Of a DNA stretch of 21,180 nucleotides, positions 14,325 to 21,180 are shown one piece after another (position 1 is the first letter of the stretch; each line of letters begins with the position of its first letter). Source of the DNA: a virus; the IMG/VR virus record IMGVR_UViG_3300023179_000589, positions 1 through 21,180 of that record; one strand, given 5' to 3'. The notes beneath the pieces are model-generated. The model made no database searches. It was not told the origin of the DNA and worked only from the letters and a program-made list of their open reading frames with translations. A program made the position numbers and the translations under genes.

Positions 14325-17300
14325 TTATCCTATTTTTTTCACTGTTAATCTAGGTGGTGTATTATAACTAGTAACAGTTGATATAGATGAATTTGACGGA
14401 TTGACCCATACTCGATAATATCCTGGTGCTGAGATATATTCAACAACTATTCCAGTTACGGTTTGATCATTTGTACCCTCAACTGATTTATAATCATTGA
14501 ATAATGATACTAATGAAAATGCGCCGCCGGTACTAGCACCAGTTACTAATTTTATTAATATATCAACATCTGCACCTAATCCGTTCAAATAAACCTGAGA
14601 AATAAATTCATAATATCCAGGTTGTTTTATATAAACCGCTGCAGTAGTTAATCCAGAATTAACTAATTCAAAGAATGATGAAGATGTATTATAATCAGTC
14701 GTATTAAATCTAATGTTATTATCTGTACTATTTGTCAATGTTACGTTGTTGATACTATTTGAAAATCTTGCAACTGGCATACTAAAATTAGATGCTGTAT
14801 ATGCAATTTGTGCTTGTGATGCAAACGATGATGTTCCAAACAATGACCCCGTAAATGAACCAGTTGCACTTAAACTTGCCGTTAACATCATAAACGATGC
14901 AGTTGCAGTTACAATTGAACTTCCAGTAATTGTTATTAAATTTGCAATGCTACTAGAAATAGTACCAAATTGTCCTAATGATCCAGTAATGCTACCACTT
15001 ACATTTCCTGTGACATTGCCACCAATTAAACTGCCAGTAACATCTCCTTTTAATGAACCAGTTATTGAAGTAAAGTCTGCACTAGTTCCAACAACATTAC
15101 CCGTAACATTACCCGTTAAATTACCTACAACTGCCGTAGTAGATATATTAGGAACAGATAACATATTGGTATTAGGATTATATTCAAACCCAGTGTCTGC
15201 TTTAAGATTATTAGGTCCGGTACTATTGTTTGTAAATACTATAAACCGATTTGCATTTGTTGAATCTAATTGTATTTGAGCATTTTCGGCATTAGTTGCA
15301 TACGATGCCGTTCCATTTAACGATCCAGATAATGATCCAGTAAATAATCCATTAATTGATAATGTACTATTTGGGGTTGCTATTGAACTACTAAATGATT
15401 GCAATCCAGTAATTCTAGTTGAAAAAGAAGCCGAATCTAATGGATAATTAACGGTATTCAATGCCAAACTAGCTGAAAATGAAGCAGAATTAATTAAATA
15501 CGAAGTATAATTTGCAGCAATACTAGAACTATTTGCGACGATGCTCGATGAAAATGAAGCTGATACATTTAAGAAGCTACCACTCAACGTGGCAATGCTT
15601 GCACTATTAATTATTATGTTTGCAGAAAATGATGAAGAATTGGTTAAAAAACTTCCACTCAAAGTGGCAATGCTTGAACTATTTGCGACGATGCTCGATG
15701 AAAATGAAGCAGAATTAATTAAATACGAAGTATAATTTGCAGCAATACTAGAACTATTTGCGACGATGCTCGATGAAAATGATGCTGAATCAATTAAATA
15801 CGAAGCATAATTTGCAGCAATGCTTGCCGAAAATGATGCTGAATTTAATAAATAATTGTTTTGGTTTGCGGCAATGCTTGATGAAAATGATGCTGAATCA
15901 ATTAAATACGAAGCATAATTTGCAGCAATGCTTGCCGAAAATGATGCTGAATTTAATAAATAATTGTTTTGGTTTGCGGCAATGCTTGCACTATTTGCAG
16001 CAATGCTTGCTGAAAATGATGCTGAATTTAATAAATAATTGTTTTGGTTTACAACAATACTAGAACTATTTGCAGCAATACTTGCTGAAAATGATGCTGA
16101 ATTAATTAGATATGAAGTTTGATTTGCTGCAATACTAGAACTATTTGCTGCAATACTAGAACTAAATGAAGCTAAATTTGCAAGATATACACTACTTGTC
16201 CATGCTGTAAAAGAAGCCGTTGTTAAAAACTCCGGAGTTATTGATATTGTTAATGTTTTTGTTGATGGGTTTGTTGTTAATGCAATATCATTTCCTGCAG
16301 TTAATGTAATAGTATCTGTTGCATTACTAGCAACAATAGCACTTTGTCCGGTTACTGCAAACGTTGTAAATGAACTACCCGAATAAACACCAGATCCAGA
16401 TACATTTCCATATAATGCTGCAGACGCAGTATAATATAATTGTCCAGTTCCTGTATCAATTACAACTACATTATTTAAATTTTGTTGCGATGTTGCAGGA
16501 ACAAATAAACTATTAGTAACTGTTAAATTGCCATTAATGTTTTGATTTCCTAATACATTAACAGAACCCGTAATATGTACATCGCCAACTTCAAATCTGT
16601 GACCGGCTAAACCAGCAATATATGAAATTCCCGAATTTGGAATAGTTTCTTCAATATGATTGGTAAACAAACTATATCCCGAATTAACTTCTATATAACC
16701 GTTAACGAATTGATTACCTACAAATGTATTAGATCCCGTTGTTGCAACTGAACCACTAAATACTTCTAATGCAGTTGATCTATTAGCAAATGATGCTGAA
16801 TTATTTTGGTATGATGCAGTGAATGATGTGAATTGTGTTTCGCTTGCATAATACGTATCTAAACTAGAACTAAAAGATTCTAATGCCGTAATTCTTGAGG
16901 AATTAGATGCAGAAACATTTAAGAAACTACCACTTAACGTAGCAATGCTTGCACTATTAATTATTATGTTTGCAGCAAATGATGCTGAGTTTGTTACGAG
17001 ATTAGCAATTCCGGAACTAAATGATGCTGATGTTGATAAATAACTAGATGATAATGTTGCAATGCTAGAACTATTAATAATGATTTTAGAAGCAAATGAT
17101 GCAGAATCAATTATATAATTGTTTTGATTTGTAACAATACTAGAACTAAATGAAGCTGAATCAATTAAATATGAAGTTTGGTTTGCTGCAATGCTTGAAC
17201 TATTTGCGGTAATTCTAGAAGAAAATGATGCCGAATCAATTAAATATGATCCACTTAAAGTAGCAATGCTTGAACTATTTGCGGTAATTCTAGAAGAAAA

Positions 17301-17621
17301 TGATGCCGAATCTACATTGTAAGTAAACGGACTTCCGGTTATCTCATAATTAGTACCAACTGTATTTATAATGATATTTGGCCCGGCAACTAAACTTACA
17401 TATGATGCAGTTATTGAATGATTTGACCAACTTGAAGTTCCTAAAAGGCTAGCAGTTACTCCTTGAGTAACAATTAGTGATCCGGTAATTTTCATTGAAC
17501 CAGTTAATTGTACCGATTCAGTAATTGCACCGGTAAATATATCATATAAATCAGATACAAAACTTGCTGAAATTAAACCGCCAGCAACAATTTGAGCACG
17601 ATTTGATGATAGTTTGCCCAT
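14325..17621 (-). CDS. Long repeat-rich tail-fibre protein (1098 aa)
   Basis: This protein is dominated by Ser/Ala/Asn/Gly-rich repeats. An N-terminal head (1-100) contains SMKITGSLIVTQGVTASLLG. Two blocks (about 103-285 and 470-750) repeat the short unit SASFSSSIAANSSSIA with N/Q-x-x-YL linkers, about twenty times in all. A GSLTG/VTGN-type beta segment (about 830-890) follows, and a compact C-terminal domain (about 950-1098) contains PGYYEFISQVYLNG, compatible with a C1q/TNF-like receptor-binding jelly roll. Hydrophobic spacing in the repeats suits a fibrous trimer. It would be the host-recognition fibre or a baseplate-mounted fibre. ATG 17621 has AAGGA nine nt upstream, and the 14-mer at 17636-17649 lies directly before that. 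DNA-level repeats (15475-15988) imply recent unit duplication. A chaperone gene is not seen nearby. Confidence 0.75.
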   Translation of the reverse strand: MGKLSSNRAQIVAGGLISASFVSDLYDIFTGAITESVQLTGSMKITGSLIVTQGVTASLLGTSSWSNHSITASYVSLVAGPNIIINTVGTNYEITGSPFTYNVDSASFSSRITANSSSIATLSGSYLIDSASFSSRITANSSSIAANQTSYLIDSASFSSSIVTNQNNYIIDSASFASKIIINSSSIATLSSSYLSTSASFSSGIANLVTNSASFAANIIINSASIATLSGSFLNVSASNSSRITALESFSSSLDTYYASETQFTSFTASYQNNSASFANRSTALEVFSGSVATTGSNTFVGNQFVNGYIEVNSGYSLFTNHIEETIPNSGISYIAGLAGHRFEVGDVHITGSVNVLGNQNINGNLTVTNSLFVPATSQQNLNNVVVIDTGTGQLYYTASAALYGNVSGSGVYSGSSFTTFAVTGQSAIVASNATDTITLTAGNDIALTTNPSTKTLTISITPEFLTTASFTAWTSSVYLANLASFSSSIAANSSSIAANQTSYLINSASFSASIAANSSSIVVNQNNYLLNSASFSASIAANSASIAANQNNYLLNSASFSASIAANYASYLIDSASFSSSIAANQNNYLLNSASFSASIAANYASYLIDSASFSSSIVANSSSIAANYTSYLINSASFSSSIVANSSSIATLSGSFLTNSSSFSANIIINSASIATLSGSFLNVSASFSSSIVANSSSIAANYTSYLINSASFSASLALNTVNYPLDSASFSTRITGLQSFSSSIATPNSTLSINGLFTGSLSGSLNGTASYATNAENAQIQLDSTNANRFIVFTNNSTGPNNLKADTGFEYNPNTNMLSVPNISTTAVVGNLTGNVTGNVVGTSADFTSITGSLKGDVTGSLIGGNVTGNVSGSITGSLGQFGTISSSIANLITITGSSIVTATASFMMLTASLSATGSFTGSLFGTSSFASQAQIAYTASNFSMPVARFSNSINNVTLTNSTDNNIRFNTTDYNTSSSFFELVNSGLTTAAVYIKQPGYYEFISQVYLNGLGADVDILIKLVTGASTGGAFSLVSLFNDYKSVEGTNDQTVTGIVVEYISAPGYYRVWVNPSNSSISTVTSYNTPPRLTVKKIG
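15475..15557. repeat. Perfect 83-nt direct repeat, copy 1 (copy 2 at 15700-15782)
   Basis: Starts gaaaatgaagcagaattaat and is identical in both copies at a 225-nt (75-codon) offset, including third-codon positions. This is much closer than the protein repeat requires and indicates recent copying or gene conversion. Confidence 0.85.
15700..15782. repeat. Perfect 83-nt direct repeat, copy 2
   Basis: Second copy of the 83-nt element at 15475-15557. Confidence 0.85.
15781..15988. repeat. Tandem 108-nt repeat, 100 nt identical in the two adjacent copies
   Basis: Copy 1 starts at 15781 and copy 2 at 15889; the first 100 nt of each are identical, starting gatgctgaatcaattaaata. The period is 36 codons. 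Identity extends upstream of both copies with a single mismatch. Confidence 0.88.
16770..17315. repeat. Coding repeat block 1 of the fibre gene
   Basis: About nine diverged copies of the SASFSS.I unit (residues about 103-285), more degenerate than block 2 and separated from it by about 190 non-repeat residues. Confidence 0.7.
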
Positions 17622-17635
17622 AATAAATGATCCTT

Positions 17636-17649
17636 TTTTGTATAAATAT
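17636..17649 (-). promoter_or_regulatory. Putative late promoter element, ATATTTATACAAAA
   Basis: Copy of the 14-mer 14 nt before ATG 17621. It is followed at once by the AAGGA ribosome-binding site (17635-17631), so a transcript started here would have a very short leader. Confidence 0.5.
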
Positions 17650-17653
17650 GGAA

Positions 17654-19534
17654 TTAGTAATTAATTACACGTCCTTTTATATCTTTATCTGGAAACTTAA
17701 TTTCAAAAATACTAGGATCTAACGAAGGATAAATAACTCCATTTTTTGTAGCTGAAGGCAGATCATATATATTGCCTGAATAATTTTGTGAAGTATCATA
17801 TAAATTATTAAATGTTACATTTACTACAGATTGTACTCCTTTGATATTTCCTAATAAATTTGTAACATCTGATTTCATAATTGGTTGATTAATTTGCCAG
17901 CGATCAATATTGAAATATGATTTAACAGCATCAATACATTTTAATAAAACTTCATTGCTATTATAATTAGATAACACTGTTATTTCAAATTGTACGCCAA
18001 TATTAATTACAAATGCATCTTTAATGTTTATTGCATCAGTTAATATACGATAATAATTTAAATAATTTTTTAAATTTTCTTTAACTGCCTGATTAAGTGC
18101 AATAAGTTGTTTGTTTTGATTGAATCCTAAAATATACAAATTCATTGCCAATGGATTTGCAATTTTAGTTTGTTCAAATTCTTGTTGTGAAATTTGATCA
18201 TCAGGAACAATATATGCTTTTGCAACACTACCAAATTTTGCCGGCATTGAATAAACACGAATAATATAATCATCTCGCGTTACTAAACGATTTTGTGTAG
18301 CAAAATTTCCCAATGCATTGTTTTTAATGTCTTCTAATGTATCTGCAGTTTTAGCCCCAACAGCTGGATTAACATTTGTTACTGCTACTGTGGATTTGAT
18401 AAATGTAGTTGTTCCTACATTAATATTAGAATTGATATCATCTGTAAATTGTATAGATACTATATTAGTTAATACACCTGCAGGTACATTATCAACAATA
18501 CCATTTCCAACCGTATATGTAACAGTTAGTGTGGTATTTGATGGTGCTTGACCATATGTTTTAGTATACAAAAAATTTGATGGATCAATATTTACATCTA
18601 TATTTTGGCGCAAAGCTGCCAATCCATTTCCTACATTAGTTGGATTTGGAATAATTTCTTGATCATTATTATCAGAAATACCAGAACCAAATTGCATTTC
18701 TAAACGATTATCGCTACGTAAACGCGTAACAAATCGTTTTGCAGTTTTACGCAATTTTAATAAACTAGGAGAACCTGATCGATATTGTGATAATTCTGGA
18801 TCATTTTCTGCTAAATTTGGAACTTCTTCAAAAATAGTATCTTGTGCTAAGTATGGAACTTCATGCCATTTATCACCATCAGATTCCGTAACAGAAATAA
18901 TTTCAATAATGTTTGATTCTGGTAAAACTACTTTATCATATGCAATAGCGTTAGTAAATGTAAATGATGTAGTTTTTACATCTCCAGATACTGCCATTAC
19001 TTGTTTTTTCAACAAATAATAAGTTGGTAATTTTGTAGTTGGATCAGATTCATATATTGTTATTTCGGTTGTATTAATTGACGATGAAAAAGAAAAATCA
19101 ATTGAATCCAATGTTCTAAAAATAGATGCACCATTGTTTTGTTGAACTCGCATACCTGGTTTGATTGATAATGCATAATCAAAATCTGGACGTACGTTTA
19201 CACCAGTGCCAACAGCAGGAAGTAATTGATACACATCCAATGTAACGTATGCAGGTACAACATTTTTTGGTTGATATCCTAAATTTTTTGCAATATCAAA
19301 TATATTGGATCGTTCAGATGCTTGATCTAATAATGATTCTCGCAAATTAACATCCATGTAATATGATAAAACATCACCTACATATGCTGACATTTCTAAA
19401 AACAAAGAACCAGGTGCTGATTGATTAAAATCAGTGTATGTTGTAGGAAAATACTGTTGTGCAAAATCAATTAAATTTTTTCTAAATTGATTAAAATCTT
19501 TGCCTAAATATGAAATATCTTTTTTTGTTTCCAT
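17654..19534 (-). CDS. 6: Baseplate wedge protein gp6-like (baseplate J family)
   Basis: This 626-residue protein has the N-terminal signature of T4-type gp6: YLGKDFNQFRKNLIDFAQQY, then NQSAPGSLFLEMSAYVGDVL ending SYYMDVN (37-63), and ERSNIFDIAKNLGYQPK. T4 gp6 is 660 residues. In T4, gp6 dimers form the continuous inner ring of the baseplate wedge, which rearranges when the sheath contracts. The C-terminal half is beta-rich and ends near IFEIKFPDKDIKGRVINY. I place the start at ATG 19534, not at an in-frame GTG 45 nt further upstream, because TAAGGAA sits 4 nt before this ATG and overlaps the gp25 stop codon. It lies directly downstream of gp25, the usual neighbour in contractile-tail baseplates. 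The gene symbol is by analogy with T4. Confidence 0.85.
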   Translation of the reverse strand: METKKDISYLGKDFNQFRKNLIDFAQQYFPTTYTDFNQSAPGSLFLEMSAYVGDVLSYYMDVNLRESLLDQASERSNIFDIAKNLGYQPKNVVPAYVTLDVYQLLPAVGTGVNVRPDFDYALSIKPGMRVQQNNGASIFRTLDSIDFSFSSSINTTEITIYESDPTTKLPTYYLLKKQVMAVSGDVKTTSFTFTNAIAYDKVVLPESNIIEIISVTESDGDKWHEVPYLAQDTIFEEVPNLAENDPELSQYRSGSPSLLKLRKTAKRFVTRLRSDNRLEMQFGSGISDNNDQEIIPNPTNVGNGLAALRQNIDVNIDPSNFLYTKTYGQAPSNTTLTVTYTVGNGIVDNVPAGVLTNIVSIQFTDDINSNINVGTTTFIKSTVAVTNVNPAVGAKTADTLEDIKNNALGNFATQNRLVTRDDYIIRVYSMPAKFGSVAKAYIVPDDQISQQEFEQTKIANPLAMNLYILGFNQNKQLIALNQAVKENLKNYLNYYRILTDAINIKDAFVINIGVQFEITVLSNYNSNEVLLKCIDAVKSYFNIDRWQINQPIMKSDVTNLLGNIKGVQSVVNVTFNNLYDTSQNYSGNIYDLPSATKNGVIYPSLDPSIFEIKFPDKDIKGRVINY

Positions 19535-19538
19535 GTTT

Positions 19539-19544
19539 TCCTTA
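19539..19544 (-). promoter_or_regulatory. Shine-Dalgarno of gp6 overlapping the gp25 stop
   Basis: AAGGAA on the minus strand, 4 nt before ATG 19534. It shares bases with the TAA stop of the gp25 gene (19544-19542), so gp6 translation is probably coupled to that of gp25, and this excludes the longer GTG start. Confidence 0.7.
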
Positions 19545-19991
19545 AGGCGTAATTGCCAACGTTCCATTTTGATTAACACCTAATGTTAATGTTTTTTCCT
19601 GAGCATCATATGTTGGTCTGAATGTTATTGTAACGATAACATCGTAAATTAAATTAGGATCATCGTCTGTTGTTTGTACATCAATGTTTATTAATTCAAT
19701 ATCAGGTAACCATTGATTAATTGGAGCTGTTATATAGTCAACAATATCTTGTTTTATTTCAGATGTATTTGGTTGAAATATAATTTTTAATAAATCTGTA
19801 CCAAATGTTGGCAACATAATACGTTCGCCTTTTCTTGTTAATAACAATGTTTTTAACTTAGCAAATTCCTGTTCAATACTAGTATATGTTGAATCAAATA
19901 CAGCAACGCCGTTAGCTCCCAACGAAACACCTAACGTAGATACATTGGTTGTTCGAATAACATCAGCAGCAACAACAACTTGATACCCCAT
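19542..19991 (-). CDS. 25: Baseplate wedge protein gp25-like
   Basis: This 149-residue protein matches the gp25/TssE-type family. Residues 39-74 read IEQEFAKLKTLLLTRKGERI followed by MLPTFGTDLLKIIF, the conserved core of gp25 (T4 gp25 is 132 residues). A later IELINIDVQTTDDDP and VIVTITFRP complete the typical beta sheet. gp25 joins the gp6-gp7 core of the baseplate wedge to the sheath and helps start sheath polymerisation. Its start overlaps the upstream stop by 1 nt (TAATG), with AAAGG six nt upstream. The N-terminal 35 residues are a variable extension. Position directly before gp6 supports the call. The gene symbol is by analogy with T4. Confidence 0.88.
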   Translation of the reverse strand: MGYQVVVAADVIRTTNVSTLGVSLGANGVAVFDSTYTSIEQEFAKLKTLLLTRKGERIMLPTFGTDLLKIIFQPNTSEIKQDIVDYITAPINQWLPDIELINIDVQTTDDDPNLIYDVIVTITFRPTYDAQEKTLTLGVNQNGTLAITP

Positions 19992-20494
19992 TACATACCT
20001 TTCTTTTTGTTAATTGCTTGCATTAATGCTGAATAATCTCGAGTCATTGCTTGTTGCACTTCTTGTGGAACTTCAAATGTTTTACCCGTTTCGGGGTCTT
20101 CTATTACTTTTGGTGCTGTAGGTGCAATGCCCATTGCTTCGCGCATATTTTGTCGCATTGTTCCAAAATCAACTGCATTCTGCGAATTCATTCGAATTTC
20201 TTCAATGCCTTCATTCATTAAATCTCGAAAATTATTCATAGCCAATGGTTCTTGTTCAAATAAACTATCCGTTTCATTTAAAACAGAAGCCCATTTATTG
20301 TCAGTAAATTGTACTTTGTTTTTAGATTGTTGAATTGGTTTAGAATTAATTTGTATAGGTGTTGTTGTTTTTTGTTCTTGATTTATTTCTGTAATTGTAG
20401 ATTGTAAACCTTCCCGAAGAATTTCAGTTAATTCTTCTTTTACAACTTCTCGCACGGCAGTTTTAAGTGCTTTTATCAATGTTTTTGAATCCAT
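19991..20494 (-). CDS. Charged, mostly helical hypothetical protein upstream of gp25
   Basis: This 167-residue protein has no recognised domain. Residues 1-45 form a strongly amphipathic, charged helix (TLIKALKTAVREVVKEELTE), probably a coiled coil. A Gln/Pro/Thr-rich linker (about 40-60) follows, then a second helical half with ETGKTFEVPQEVQQAMTRDY near the end. No signal peptide or membrane segment is visible. It shares a 1-nt overlap with gp25, suggesting joint expression and a role in baseplate assembly or the virion (an assembly factor such as T4 gp26 or gp51 is one possibility, not supported by sequence). ATG 20494 follows the 14-mer at 20503-20516 by only 8 nt and has at most a weak AAAG ribosome site. 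Confidence 0.6.
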   Translation of the reverse strand: MDSKTLIKALKTAVREVVKEELTEILREGLQSTITEINQEQKTTTPIQINSKPIQQSKNKVQFTDNKWASVLNETDSLFEQEPLAMNNFRDLMNEGIEEIRMNSQNAVDFGTMRQNMREAMGIAPTAPKVIEDPETGKTFEVPQEVQQAMTRDYSALMQAINKKKGM

Positions 20495-20502
20495 ATGAAT
20501 AC

Positions 20503-20516
20503 TTTTATATAAATAT
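20503..20516 (-). promoter_or_regulatory. Putative late promoter element, ATATTTATATAAAA
   Basis: Copy of the 14-mer only 8 nt before ATG 20494, in the 27-nt gap after the upstream gene. The short distance would give a nearly leaderless transcript if it is a T4-late-like element. Confidence 0.45.
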
Positions 20517-20521
20517 TGTGT

Positions 20522-21180
20522 TTAATAATTTATGCCCGGAGGCCATTTTTCATCTGTTAATTTTGGTCCATAAAAAATTAAATTTTGCGTATCAACATAA
20601 TAATCACCTTGTTTTCCAATGTCATTAGATGGAGGACCTTGTTGTTGTATTACTGTGCTAGGAGCTTCTCGTATATTAGATAATACATCCAATTGTTGTG
20701 AAATTAAATCTTGTATAACGTTAGCGCGATTCAATAAATCAGATTCCGATACATTGATATCTTGATAAAATTTTGATGGAAATAAATCATTGTAATTTGT
20801 TATGTTATTTGCATCTACTTCTCCAATTTTAGGTATAACAATTTCTGGTATATCTCCGTTGCACGAACTATTTAATTTAGATAATGCTTCTCGTATAGGG
20901 GGCATTATTAATGGTGGCAATTTGTTTATTAAAGAAATTGGATAATTAGCCAATTGATTAACACAAGTTAATGCATTAGTAATTGTAGCATTTTGTATTT
21001 CTTGAAGTTGTTGTGCAATAAATAGTGGTGCAGTAGCAGGATTAGAAAGTTGTGCAACCGTTATTGCAGTTTTTATTCCTTGTGCAATATTGATTACGGT
21101 TTTTGTAGTATTAACAACTTGTTGTACTTTAGGAACTAAAGCCTGTACTTGTTGAATTTGTTTTTGTATGTTTTCTAGAT
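20522..21180 (-). CDS. Virion protein with coiled coil and fibre-type GDYYVDT C-terminus (partial, N-terminus outside window)
   Basis: The frame is open from the window edge to TAA 20524-20522, giving the last 218 residues. A TTG at 20953 could open a 143-residue reading, but the frame upstream of it is clearly protein-like (IQKQIQQVQALVPKVQQVVN, then hydrophobic/Ala-rich helix), so the gene starts beyond 21180. The first half is helical, rich in Gln/Val/Ala, and contains a Pro-rich break (NKLPPLIMPPIREAL). The end reads GKQGDYYVDTQNLIFYGPK ... WPPGINY, a motif that recurs at the ends of phage fibre and collagen-like proteins. The exact role is unknown; location upstream of gp25 suggests baseplate hub, tail tip or a fibre attached there. 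Confidence 0.6.
   Translation of the reverse strand, partial: LENIQKQIQQVQALVPKVQQVVNTTKTVINIAQGIKTAITVAQLSNPATAPLFIAQQLQEIQNATITNALTCVNQLANYPISLINKLPPLIMPPIREALSKLNSSCNGDIPEIVIPKIGEVDANNITNYNDLFPSKFYQDINVSESDLLNRANVIQDLISQQLDVLSNIREAPSTVIQQQGPPSNDIGKQGDYYVDTQNLIFYGPKLTDEKWPPGINY

Larger units (their letters stand above)
15375..16205. repeat. Large coding repeat block 2 of the fibre gene
   Basis: Codon-phased tandem repeats encoding SASFSxSIAANxxSYL/NNYLL units. All offsets checked (108 and 225 nt) are multiples of three, so the reading frame survives copy changes. One unit, 15565-15632, is nearly identical to 16915-16982 in the first block (1350-nt offset), differing at only a few third positions. 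Confidence 0.85.

Noticed and set aside
15541-16063. Open frames on the plus strand across the fibre repeats (for example 15758-16063)
   Set aside because: They are antisense reflections of the repeat unit: periodic, low in complexity, with no ribosome site. The minus frame is continuous for 1098 codons.
15475-16180. CRISPR-like spaced repeats
   Set aside because: Repeat periods are multiples of three, the spacers are themselves repeats, and the whole block is in-frame coding sequence of a fibre protein.
19535-19579. Longer gp6 starting at GTG 19579
   Set aside because: It would overlap gp25 by 38 nt. TAAGGAA sits at the proper distance before ATG 19534, and the added residues do not look like gp6.
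20522-20953. A 143-residue gene starting at TTG 20953
   Set aside because: The frame upstream is open to the window end and clearly protein-like, so this is the C-terminal part of a larger gene.
1-21180. Genome-wide reassignment of TGA to tryptophan
   Set aside because: Long genes use TGG throughout and have no other internal in-frame TGA, so the single TGA at 3095-3097 is a local event.

Overview
This window is a piece of a tailed-phage genome, very AT-rich (about 30% G+C by eye), with every credible gene on the minus strand and almost no space between genes. Two proteins match T4-type contractile-tail baseplate wedge proteins: gp25 (19542-19991) and gp6 (17654-19534). A gp47/SbcD-like nuclease and a TOPRIM primase lie at the other end, so the source is most likely a T4-like myovirus, or a contig of one from a metagenome. 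The host cannot be read from the sequence. Ribosome-binding sites of the AAGGA type are present before several genes.

In transcription order (high to low coordinates) the layout is as follows. First is a partial coiled-coil/fibre-motif protein running off the window end (20522-21180), then a charged hypothetical protein, then gp25 and gp6. Next come a 1098-residue repeat-rich fibre protein (14325-17621), a DNRLRE-like protein, a 289-residue baseplate-region protein and a 1193-residue baseplate/tail protein with an internal LamG-like domain. Three further virion proteins follow (7996-8646, 6688-7995, 5049-6629), two of which share a C-terminal domain. Then there is a cassette of three proteins: a minimal kinase-fold protein, a MORN-like protein interrupted by an in-frame TGA, and an M15-like zinc peptidase. 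Two of these start with a T4 capsid-targeting-like peptide and the third has comparable sites. Last are DNA-metabolism genes: a T7-type endonuclease I, a primase whose zinc ribbon has lost three of four cysteines, and the start of the gp47-like nuclease.

The virion genes probably act together as baseplate, fibres and adhesion surfaces, and the last three genes as recombination and replication functions. Every gap of 27 nt or more in the virion block carries the same asymmetric 14-mer (coding strand ATATTTATAYWAAA) 8-20 nt before a start codon, a good candidate for this phage's late promoter. One copy lies inside the loop of a hairpin whose right arm contains the downstream gene's Shine-Dalgarno sequence. 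That is the arrangement known from T4 genes e, soc and I-TevI.

No tRNA, rRNA, CRISPR array, insertion sequence or attachment site was seen. No gene-free stretch exceeds 300 bases; the longest are 1366-1541 and 2885-3094, and the second is coding-like.
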